Source: an uncultured Clostridia bacterium
GTDB lineage: Bacteria > Bacillota > Clostridia > Lachnospirales > CAG-274
Length of the DNA stretch: 27,274 bases
Assembly (NCBI GenBank): GCA_910579745.1
Contig: CAJTVH010000044.1
Coordinates: forward strand, 1 to 27,274
Reading direction: 5' to 3'
Shown: positions 14,627 through 20,065 of the stretch, one piece after another
Layout of the letters: each line of letters opens with the position of its first letter
How positions within the stretch are numbered: the stretch's first letter is position 1
Translations under genes and position numbers: made by a program
The notes under the pieces: model-generated
Told to the model about the DNA's origin: nothing
Seen by the model: the letters and a program-made list of their open reading frames with translations, nothing else
Database searches by the model: none

Positions 14627-14667
14627 ATTTTCACTCCCTCTTGTTTTTCACTTTTACTAAAAAAATC

Positions 14668-14695
14668 TTTACAAATACAAAATTTATGATATAAT
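14668..14695 (+). promoter_or_regulatory. Promoter for the antisense RNA, copy 2
   Basis: TTTACA (14668-14673) and TATAAT (14690-14695) with a 16-base spacer that differs at one position from that of copy 1. Confidence 0.75.
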
Positions 14696-14701
14696 TAAAT
14701 C

Positions 14702-14792
14702 AGAAAAGGTAATCGAAATGATTAGCCGACCAAATGATAAGTACAAAAAATAGTAGCTACCATTTTGCGGAGGGGGCTACTATTTTTTTGTA
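14702..14792 (+). ncRNA. Antisense RNA antitoxin, copy 2
   Basis: Predicted to start near 14702 and end in the hairpin at 14745-14789, about 90 nt. The first stem-loop pairs GGTAATC with GATTAGCC and keeps the shape seen in copy 1 (GGCAATC/GATTGCC) with changed bases. Its 3' part is complementary to the end of the toxin mRNA. An 11-codon frame after AAAAGG (MISRPNDKYKK) is not kept in copy 1 and is probably not translated to any purpose. The two RNAs differ mainly outside the hairpin, so cross-regulation between copies is likely but unproven. Confidence 0.72.
14745..14789. terminator. Bidirectional terminator shared by toxin mRNA and antisense RNA, copy 2
   Basis: AAAAAATAGTAGC pairs with GCTACTATTTTTT, plus CC/GG, with U-runs both ways. 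The toxin stop is inside the stem, as in copy 1. The loop sequence differs from copy 1 (ATTTTGCGGAG compared with ACTTGGCATGAG), which points to conservation of the stem and not of the loop. Confidence 0.9.
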
Positions 14793-14875
14793 CCTATGTA
14801 TGTCAAAAACGCGAGAATTAACATCACGCCGTCGAAAAAGAGCCTTAACAGCTCTATAATCTCCTCAAATGACAT
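14780..14875 (-). CDS. Type I toxin, BsrE/TxpA-like small membrane peptide (31 aa), copy 2
   Basis: ATG at 14875, TAG at 14780. The peptide begins MSFEEIIELLRLFFDG and ends VMLILAFLTYIGTKK. Compared with copy 1 there are four differences (D4E, V7I, A17V, L23F), all conservative, and several silent changes. A single hydrophobic segment (about 17-28) with an acidic N-terminal and a Lys-Lys C-terminal end fits membrane insertion. The ribosome site GGAGGTGG is 4 bases from the ATG but can pair with upstream GACACC. In this copy a TTG six codons upstream is in frame, behind an AAAGGAGGTGA; a longer form cannot be excluded, but copy 1 has a stop in that frame. Confidence 0.82.
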   Translation of the reverse strand: MSFEEIIELLRLFFDGVMLILAFLTYIGTKK

Positions 14876-14877
14876 AA

Positions 14878-14952
14878 GACCACCTCCAATCAAAGAGATT
14901 TTCGGTGTCACCTCCTTTATGTACAAATAATCAGTGATTTCTTTATACAATC
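14878..14952 (-). promoter_or_regulatory. Structured 5' leader of toxin mRNA, copy 2
   Basis: Holds the same elements as copy 1: a hairpin TGTATAAA/TTTGTACA with inner AATC/GATT, an unpaired AAAGGAGGTGA that is near-perfectly complementary to 16S rRNA yet has no ATG at proper distance, and a helix GACACC/GGTGGTC around the real toxin ribosome site. Confidence 0.6.
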
Positions 14953-14981
14953 AGTCGGCATAGGAATAGCAGCCGTATCAT
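14943..14981 (-). CDS. Leader peptide MIRLLFLCRLIV in the toxin mRNA, copy 2
   Basis: 12 codons with a GGAAAGG site; equal length and position to copy 1 (MIRLLCLCRLTI). Its TAA lies in the 5' arm of the leader hairpin, so a ribosome ending here would disturb that helix. Confidence 0.5.
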   Translation of the reverse strand: MIRLLFLCRLIV

Positions 14982-15004
14982 TTCAATTACCTTTCCATTT
15001 CGTC

Positions 15005-15032
15005 ATTATATCACAAAAAAACTGTTATGAAA
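15005..15032 (-). promoter_or_regulatory. Promoter for toxin mRNA, copy 2
   Basis: TATAAT (15005-15010) and TTTCAT (15027-15032), 16-base spacer, same as copy 1. Here the start would lie only a few bases before the leader-peptide ribosome site, giving a shorter 5' end. Confidence 0.65.
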
Positions 15033-15047
15033 ATATTAAATTTAAGT

Positions 15048-15149
15048 TTATAAAAACATTCTCAAAAAAGAGCAGTCGACCTCTTTTATGGCAATTTCAA
15101 GTAAAATGATTTTTTTCTCCTCATCTATACCGTATTTGCCGTAACTCAT
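15048..15149 (-). CDS. Possible 33-aa protein coupled to the gene before it
   Basis: ATG at 15149 overlaps the TGA of the upstream gene (ATGA), and the frame runs 33 codons: MSYGKYGIDEEKKIILLEIA, then a Cys-containing hydrophobic end. The 4-base overlap and a GGGG just before the ATG support coupled translation. It ends 16 bases before the copy 2 toxin promoter, so it may be a gene whose 3' part was cut short when the cassette arrived. No family is recognised. Confidence 0.4.
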   Translation of the reverse strand: MSYGKYGIDEEKKIILLEIAIKEVDCSFLRMFL

Positions 15150-15418
15150 TCCCCATTCTCATAATTAATTGTCTGAAAATCCGAAGTCCAGTAAATCTCC
15201 CAGACTCCAACCGCCACATCAGCGGCAAGTATAGACAGATAGCTTGTAGCGTTGTTTTGTGTGTTACAGTAAAGCGCTTGTATCTGTGTTTCCGTCGTTT
15301 GGGTTACAAAGCCGTTTTTAAAAACCGTGTCTCCCGCCCTTTTTAATCTGATACAATCGCCCCTCTTAATAGCTGAAAGGTCAAAAATTTTAACCGCTTT
15401 GTCTTCTAATAACGCCAT
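15146..15418 (-). CDS. Small phage protein of unknown role (90 aa)
   Basis: A 90-residue protein between the gp10-like gene and the tail-completion gene. The pattern is 'FDLSAIKRGDCIRLKRAG' near residues 12-29, then a short beta-rich middle, ending 'VAVGVWEIYWTSDFQTI'. The 'KRGD..R' opening suggests a small beta-barrel like those of several connector accessory proteins. No name is secure. It has a ribosome site GGAGGTGAAAAT before its ATG and is 27 bases downstream of the gp10-like gene, in the same transcription unit. Confidence 0.7.
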   Translation of the reverse strand: MALLEDKAVKIFDLSAIKRGDCIRLKRAGDTVFKNGFVTQTTETQIQALYCNTQNNATSYLSILAADVAVGVWEIYWTSDFQTINYENGE

Positions 15419-15445
15419 ATTTTCACCTCCACGTTTTTTTAACTC

Positions 15446-15916
15446 TTACAGCAGTGATTTATAAAGTTCTCTGATTTTAGGCGCAGCCATATCAATTATT
15501 TTTTGCTTGTATGGTCTCGCCGCCATTTTACCCGTCCCGTTTTCCAAAATATCTCCCAAAACATATTTACCGACTTTAATACCGTTTTTAATAGCCGCTC
15601 TCGCCTCAAATTGTCCGGCGTTTCTCTGAACAGAAACACCCGTTACCCACGAAAGCCTGAAAATGCCTGTCCTTACAGCGGGACTTTCCCCCGCTTTAGA
15701 AGCCGTATAATGCTTTTTTGTAAACGGTACCCTGTATACTCTTCCTGAACGCTGTCCTCTAAGAACATAAAGAGCGGCGGTTCTAAGCTCGTTACTCGCC
15801 CTATAAGTCATAGCGGCTACTTTTCCCTCTATTCCTCTGACTTTTGATATTATAACCTTATCGATAGCTTTGGAAGCCGCGAAAGTATCCGTTCCCGAAT
15901 AAACTTTCTTTAACAT
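15446..15916 (-). CDS. HK97 gp10-like head-tail component (156 aa)
   Basis: A protein of the gp10-like/tail-completion group (PBSX XkdI position). It has the typical N-terminal helix, 'VRGIEGKVAAMTYRASNELRTAALYVLRG' across about residues 28-54, and a C-terminal 'YVLGDILENGTGKMAARPYKQKI', which corresponds to the 'ye.GT..ma.rPf' hallmark. It acts at the neck, where the filled head meets the tail. The ATG at 15916 overlaps the preceding stop, with GGAGCG upstream. Confidence 0.82.
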   Translation of the reverse strand: MLKKVYSGTDTFAASKAIDKVIISKVRGIEGKVAAMTYRASNELRTAALYVLRGQRSGRVYRVPFTKKHYTASKAGESPAVRTGIFRLSWVTGVSVQRNAGQFEARAAIKNGIKVGKYVLGDILENGTGKMAARPYKQKIIDMAAPKIRELYKSLL

Positions 15917-16272
15917 TACACATCGCTCCTTTCCTCACAATAATAAATAGTCCAATAATTTAAACCGCCTATATTATAAGGTTCCGCCCGAACATAAAAT
16001 TTTCTTCCCTCATATTCCAATACATAGCCCGCCTTAATTTTTACGGAGCTTATGCCCTGCTGTATTATCTTATGAGTTATCGGGTACTGAAGCTGTCTCC
16101 AGCGTTCTTTTTCCTCGGGTTTAGCCTCCGCCAGTATACCTTTTATCACGCAAACAGGCGTATAAGAGTTGTTTATAACACGCCCGTTTTCCGTTTCCCT
16201 TGTATCAGCCCGTAAAACCGTAAATACCCTAAGCTCTTTACCAGGCACAAAAAACACTCCCTGTCCAAACAT
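15916..16272 (-). CDS. Head closure / head-tail joining protein (about 118 aa)
   Basis: Small beta-rich protein in the position of XkdH/gp16-type head-closure proteins: 'VRADTRETENGRVINNSYTPVCVIKGILAEAKPEEKERW' in the first half (shown here in part) and 'YVLEYEGRKFYVRAEPYNIGGL' in the second. It plugs the connector after DNA packaging. A GTG at 16281 opens the frame, but ATG at 16272 is preferred because GAGGTGA lies 5 bases before it. It overlaps the gp10-like gene's start by one base. Confidence 0.75.
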   Translation of the reverse strand: MFGQGVFFVPGKELRVFTVLRADTRETENGRVINNSYTPVCVIKGILAEAKPEEKERWRQLQYPITHKIIQQGISSVKIKAGYVLEYEGRKFYVRAEPYNIGGLNYWTIYYCEERSDV

Positions 16273-16290
16273 ACGCCTCACCTCATACTT

Positions 16291-16695
16291 TCAAAACGTT
16301 CCTTTGTTTGAGTTCATTCCTGTATAAAAATAAGGCGGTTTTTCTGTTATCTCTGTATCAATTACAGGCACGGACGCTGTTTTACCAACTTCCGCTTTTA
16401 AATCCTCATACAGCTTCTTCCATCTTTCCGCTCTGCCGCCAAAATTATATTGCAGCGCGTCTATTTTTGTGTCTACCTGATACGACATTTTAAATAAAAT
16501 AGCTTTAAGAACAGAAAGTTTTGCTTTTTTCCACGCCATAGCGTTATCAGCTATTCCAGCGAGCATTCCCTCATACTCCTCATCGGCCAGGGCGCAGGTA
16601 TCAGCGCCCCCGTCGACAAACGTATCGCCTAACTCAAAACGCATTTGGTCTTTTCCTCTGTCTTTAATCTTTAACGGGTCATAGCTGTAATTCAT
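16291..16695 (-). CDS. Head-tail connector/adaptor-like protein (134 aa)
   Basis: Largely helical 134-residue protein located between the capsid genes and the head-closure gene, the spot of gp6/gp15-type adaptors that ring the portal. The pattern 'RFELGDTFVDGGADTCALADEEYEGMLA' (about 19-46), followed by 'WKKAKLSVLKAILFKMSYQVDTKIDALQYNFGGRAERWKKL', matches the YqbG-like 'LsDeEi' and 'aA..aaeaia..fa' layout. Start ATG with GAGGTGA at proper distance. A second name beyond adaptor is not supported. Confidence 0.72.
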   Translation of the reverse strand: MNYSYDPLKIKDRGKDQMRFELGDTFVDGGADTCALADEEYEGMLAGIADNAMAWKKAKLSVLKAILFKMSYQVDTKIDALQYNFGGRAERWKKLYEDLKAEVGKTASVPVIDTEITEKPPYFYTGMNSNKGTF

Positions 16696-16699
16696 AAGC

Positions 16700-16933
16700 T
16701 CACCTCTTTTTAGAAGAGTTCTTTTTATTGCTCACACGCGTTTCCTCGTCTCCGCTTTTATCCTGTATGGTTTCCCCGTTATCGGAAGCTCCGCTTCTAT
16801 CCTCGATATATAATATTTTCCCCCAGGATATAAGACGTTTTCTCATTTTAGAGTCTATAAGCTCCTCGGGAATAATCTCGCCTATAGCGTAATCCCTGTC
16901 AAACCTCACGGGTTTATTAACTATATACGCCAT
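16700..16933 (-). CDS. Small structural accessory protein (77 aa), unknown
   Basis: A 77-residue protein directly after the major capsid gene (15-base gap), starting 'MAYIVNKPVRFDRDYAIGEIIPEEL', a motif of small phage proteins in this position (HI1506 / Mu gp35-like region, a short fold with 'vrfdG..y..Gd.ip'). The C-terminal 30 residues are charged and probably disordered (ends in Ser/Lys-rich SNKKNSSKKR). Good site AAAGGAGGGT. It likely assists capsid maturation or joining. Low confidence in role. Confidence 0.65.
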   Translation of the reverse strand: MAYIVNKPVRFDRDYAIGEIIPEELIDSKMRKRLISWGKILYIEDRSGASDNGETIQDKSGDEETRVSNKKNSSKKR

Positions 16934-16948
16934 TAAGACCCTCCTTTC

Positions 16949-18007
16949 CTAAACCGCCGCGGACACGTTAAAATCAGGGCTTACCGCTCCCTGTAAATAC
17001 ACCCCAAGGTCGGCGCAGGTAATTTCAGGGTCTGTACAGATTAGTCCCTCAATAAACTCCGTATGTGTGCTTTCTTTTCCCTCAAATTGAGAAACCGCCG
17101 TATACTGTCCGTTTCCTAACATATCCCACGTAAACGTGTAACCCGCCGAAGGCTCGTCAATAGACGGCGCGTCCGTAGCGTAACAAAGCAAAAGGTCATT
17201 CGGCTCACAAATAAATTTAATATCGTCAGGAGCGCCGTAAGGAGCGGCGTTATAAACGCTTTCAGCGACAACAATCTCACTAACCTTGAAAAGCTGGGCG
17301 AGCACATTTTCCGTAACATTGGCGGGGTTAGCCTCTGAGCCTTGATATTTAATACGCTCTAAAACAGAAGCGTTCGTCTGTAAAGCGGCGAACACATTCA
17401 CGCCCATACAAATTTTATTCGGACGTCGCAGGCCGGATAAAAGCATTTTAGTTCCCAAAGAGTTGAAAAACCTTACAGGGTCGCTGTTCTCATTGTCAAA
17501 ATGGTAAAACTGGTTACCCGAGGGCGGCGCCGACACACCTGTATACACGTGAGACCATGAAGCGGCGTTAAAATATTTGTCAGCCCACTTTCTGTCCATA
17601 TGTATCCTCATCTGCTCAGCTATAAAACGTATTTTAGCGCGCCTTGGGTCAATTATAGCCAGAGCGTTCGACCTCTGATAATCAAGACTTGATATTTTAT
17701 CAATTCCCGTAATTACCTGGTCTACCTCACAGTGATAATATTTGTCCCTTTTACCAAAAATAGCGGGAGCGACCTCGCCAAACTCAGGTTTGCGGGCCAC
17801 ATTGTCACGGGCTAGGTCGCCTTTGTCAAACTCATAGTAACGAGCCGACGAAAGAGCGACGGGAACCATCGGAAACATTTTTGATGACACAAAATTTTTA
17901 CTCTCCTGAAAAAATGAGAGACAAAGATTTGTCAAATAAATATGAGGCTTAAAAGCCCCCTTTTTTATATTCGCCGTTACCTGTTCCGGCGTTAAAACAT
18001 TAGCCAT
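16949..18007 (-). CDS. Major capsid protein, lambda gpE-like (352 aa)
   Basis: Main coat subunit of the gpE family, a branch of the HK97 fold. Signature segments are 'FFQESKNFVSSKMFPMVPV' near residues 32-50, 'ARYYEFDKGDLARDNVARKPEFGE' near 55-78, 'IDPRRAKIRFIAEQMRIHMDRKWADKYF' near 118-145, and 'RFFNSLGTKMLLSGLRRPNKICMG' near 179-202. The length of 352 is normal for the family. It forms the icosahedral shell and lies directly after the decoration protein gene as in lambda D-E. The ATG at 18007 follows AAGGGGGAAAG. The gene is more GC-balanced than the cassette regions, as expected for highly expressed core genes. Confidence 0.92.
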   Translation of the reverse strand: MANVLTPEQVTANIKKGAFKPHIYLTNLCLSFFQESKNFVSSKMFPMVPVALSSARYYEFDKGDLARDNVARKPEFGEVAPAIFGKRDKYYHCEVDQVITGIDKISSLDYQRSNALAIIDPRRAKIRFIAEQMRIHMDRKWADKYFNAASWSHVYTGVSAPPSGNQFYHFDNENSDPVRFFNSLGTKMLLSGLRRPNKICMGVNVFAALQTNASVLERIKYQGSEANPANVTENVLAQLFKVSEIVVAESVYNAAPYGAPDDIKFICEPNDLLLCYATDAPSIDEPSAGYTFTWDMLGNGQYTAVSQFEGKESTHTEFIEGLICTDPEITCADLGVYLQGAVSPDFNVSAAV

Positions 18008-18027
18008 TATTTCTTTCCCCCTTAAAT

Positions 18028-18426
18028 TTACGCCGTTTTTCCGGCCTTATTTATTTGTATTTGTATAAGCTCCCCCTCGGCGGCTGTACTGAAAGCGAAA
18101 CCAAATATAAACGAACCAGCCTCAGCTTTTACGCCTTGCCCCTTCTCATTTACCGTAACGGCGTCGCCTTTGAAAACCTCACCGCCCGCCTCAATCAGCC
18201 CAATATCTTTAATAAGGACATTTAACGTCTCGCCTTTAACCACATCGGAGGAAGCACCGCTTAAAACAACCCCAATCGCCTTTTCCCCTGAGACAGCTAT
18301 CACGACATCACCCTTATCATCATACATAACCGCTTTATGAGCCGGATTTATAATATCAGCGCCCGCTTTCTCAATAATTGTCGATGAATTATTAATAAAC
18401 GAGTTTAAATATTCATGTTCTCCCAT
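18028..18426 (-). CDS. Head decoration protein (132 aa)
   Basis: A gpD/capsid-cement-like protein: mostly beta, with 'AVMYDDKGDVVIAVSGEKAIGVVLSG' in the middle and 'EVFKGDAVTVNEKGQGVKAEAGSFIFGFA' toward the end, the usual pattern of DUF2190/gpD-type proteins that bind on the shell as trimers. It precedes the major capsid gene by 20 bases. Its ATG overlaps the stop of the scaffold-like gene by one base (TAATG), showing coupled translation. Confidence 0.8.
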   Translation of the reverse strand: MGEHEYLNSFINNSSTIIEKAGADIINPAHKAVMYDDKGDVVIAVSGEKAIGVVLSGASSDVVKGETLNVLIKDIGLIEAGGEVFKGDAVTVNEKGQGVKAEAGSFIFGFAFSTAAEGELIQIQINKAGKTA

Positions 18427-19316
18427 TATTTAATCCCTCCCATATACTCACGCTCATATTCAAGGGCTAACTCTGGATTATCTTCCCACGCTTTTACAAT
18501 AGCGGAAGAGCTGTTCACTCCGCTTTCGCCCTTTTGAATTTCCGCCGCGGCGATTCCTATTTTCTCAACAGCTCCGGCGAAACCGCTTGTATTTTTACCA
18601 ATCTCATCAAACAACCCGCTTTTCTCAACAGTATTTAAGTTTTCATCAAGCAACGCCACATAATCGTCATAAACAGTTCCGCCCGCCTTTTTTAGCTCGT
18701 AAAGTTTACAGGCGAGCTCGTCCGCTTTCTTACCGATTACCTCGTATTTTCCCGCTATAGAAATAAGTTTTTCCATTTCAAGACTTTTTTTAAGTTCCTC
18801 AATCTCTTTCTCTTTAGCCTTTTTAAATTCCTCAAAATCAGCGAGAGCTTTCTTCACCTCTGGGTGCAGTTCAGGACAAGACTGCTCACTCTTAGCTATA
18901 TCAGCGTCAGGTACCAGCGATTCTTCCATACCATAACGGTGCTCAAAATCAGCGAGAACAGCCTGTTCCTCAGATGTCATTTTGCTTTTGTCAATTCTCA
19001 TCGTTTTTATTTCCCCCTTTTGTTTTAAATTAATTCCTTTGTTTGAAACATCTCCGTTTGTCTCGTTTTTGTTAATAGAATATTCTTTACTGTTACCCAT
19101 TTTAACAGACTCATTACTCCACTCGCTTATATTTAAGTTCATATCATCGGCTGATTTTCCAAAAACCCCCGCCACGGCGTTAAAAATTCTTTTAATAAGC
19201 GTATTTTCCTCGCTCTCGTCTTTACGCTTAAAAAGCCTGATATAAGCGTCGGGATTAGCACCCTGGTCCACAAGGTCCGTACTTGTAATTTTTAAGCTTT
19301 TTAACTTTGTCGCCAT
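18426..19316 (-). CDS. Scaffold-like protein (296 aa)
   Basis: A charged, coiled-coil protein between the XkdF-like protease and the decoration protein. The N-terminus 'LKSLKITSTDLVDQGANPDAYI' is a segment normally seen near the C-terminal end of XkdF-type proteases, so the protease-scaffold unit seems split over two genes here. Residues 150-215 form long Glu/Lys helices ('KKALADFEEFKKAKEKEIEEL') typical of scaffolds that are removed by the protease. An internal ATG at residue 106 (19001) with GGGGGAAA upstream could give a short scaffold form, as with lambda Nu3. The main start has GGAGGTTTAAC. Confidence 0.7.
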   Translation of the reverse strand: MATKLKSLKITSTDLVDQGANPDAYIRLFKRKDESEENTLIKRIFNAVAGVFGKSADDMNLNISEWSNESVKMGNSKEYSINKNETNGDVSNKGINLKQKGEIKTMRIDKSKMTSEEQAVLADFEHRYGMEESLVPDADIAKSEQSCPELHPEVKKALADFEEFKKAKEKEIEELKKSLEMEKLISIAGKYEVIGKKADELACKLYELKKAGGTVYDDYVALLDENLNTVEKSGLFDEIGKNTSGFAGAVEKIGIAAAEIQKGESGVNSSSAIVKAWEDNPELALEYEREYMGGIK

Positions 19317-19321
19317 TTTTG

Positions 19322-19768
19322 TTAAACCTCCTTTATTTTTTCCCTAATCGCCGTACCCTCAATGGAAAACATACTATACTCGCCGTTTTTTACCTTTTTC
19401 CATACATCTGTATCATCAATACGAAAACCTACCCACCACCCCTCGGGTACAGTACCAGGCGTTATCCCCATCGCCGCCGTTTTTTCTTTAGTAAATACCA
19501 CGCTTTCTATAAGCCTGCCCACGCCGCCCCTTTGGTGCATTTCGCCCGCTGTCCCAAACTCAGCCGTAAACTCATACGCCGCTTTCTCAAGGTCGTAAAT
19601 ATCTATAACGTCGTCATGATAATCAGTTATAATCTCTCCATCTACCCTTACCGCCACGCTCGCCCAGCCGAATACCTCACGGCGCTCATCGTCTGATTTC
19701 AATATTGTAAGCTCACGCTCTGGCGGCTCCCTTTTACACGTCTGATTAAATGTTTTTCTCCCGCTCAT
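19322..19768 (-). CDS. xkdF: Prohead protease, XkdF-like serine protease (148 aa)
   Basis: A protein of the XkdF putative phage serine-protease family. Hallmarks are 'VFGWASVAVRVDGEIITDYH' (32-51), 'AGEMHQRG' with the likely catalytic His at residue 78, 'EGWWVGFRIDDTDVWKKVKNGEYSMFSIEGTA' (109-140) with the likely catalytic Ser in the FSIEG segment. It cleaves scaffold and capsid during maturation. The start ATG at 19768 was chosen over the open frame to 19816 because GGGAGGAA lies 7 bases before it and the upstream codons overlap an intrinsic terminator. It is shorter than fused XkdF forms because the scaffold part is in the next gene. Confidence 0.85.
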   Translation of the reverse strand: MSGRKTFNQTCKREPPERELTILKSDDERREVFGWASVAVRVDGEIITDYHDDVIDIYDLEKAAYEFTAEFGTAGEMHQRGGVGRLIESVVFTKEKTAAMGITPGTVPEGWWVGFRIDDTDVWKKVKNGEYSMFSIEGTAIREKIKEV

Positions 19769-19802
19769 TATTATTCCTCCCTGCTCTCTGTTTTTTATAT
19801 TC

Positions 19803-19836
19803 AAATAAAAAAACACCTACTTTTTTGTAAGTGTTT
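19803..19836 (-). terminator. Intrinsic terminator after the small coupled gene
   Basis: Minus-strand stem AAACACTTAC / GTAGGTGTTT (10 bp, one G-U pair), loop of six A residues, then TTTTATTT. It begins 13 bases after the stop of the 68-aa gene, in the middle of the head operon. Confidence 0.78.
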
Positions 19837-19848
19837 TATATTAAATAA

Positions 19849-20055
19849 TTATTTCATTCCTCTTCTTCGTTCAATACCATCACATATCATACTGACCATT
19901 TCTAAATATCCAAGCGGTACAAAAGCTTTCTTTTCTTCCTCAGGGTGTTCTTCTTTAAGAAAAATATGTATATCCTTTTCAATCTGAAGCCAATCATCAT
20001 CAGAATTATTTTTAGCTGATTTTATTCTTTTTATCAAATTCTCAAAATCCACCAT
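19849..20055 (-). CDS. Small acidic protein, candidate immunity protein for the MuF toxin domain (68 aa)
   Basis: A 68-residue, helix-predicted protein rich in Glu, Asp and Lys (starts MVDFENLIKRIKSAKNN; has 'EEHPEEEKKAFVPLGYLEMVS'). The ATG at 20055 is used because GAGGTG is 6 bases before it; that site overlaps the stop codon of the MuF gene, so the two are translated together. A GTG at 20064 is less likely. Like the end of MuF, it is AT-rich, and a terminator follows at once. Typical MuF heads have no gene here, so pairing with the C-terminal toxin-like domain as an immunity protein is the best reading. No family is recognised. Confidence 0.6.
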   Translation of the reverse strand: MVDFENLIKRIKSAKNNSDDDWLQIEKDIHIFLKEEHPEEEKKAFVPLGYLEMVSMICDGIERRRGMK

Positions 20056-20065
20056 AATGCACACC

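Larger units (their letters stand above)
14664..15035. repeat. Direct repeat copy 2: type I toxin-antitoxin cassette
   Basis: Same order and orientation as 5544-5960. Differences are scattered substitutions and the absence of about 45 leader bases after the minus-strand -10 box. It lies between the tail-completion gene and a short reading frame that follows the 90-aa protein. The two copies bracket about 9 kb containing the sheath, tube, chaperone and tape-measure genes. Confidence 0.88.

Noticed and set aside
14701..14752. 11-codon peptide in the copy 2 antisense RNA
   Set aside because: In copy 1 the matching ATG is followed by a stop after four codons, so the frame is not conserved; the antisense RNA is better seen as non-coding.
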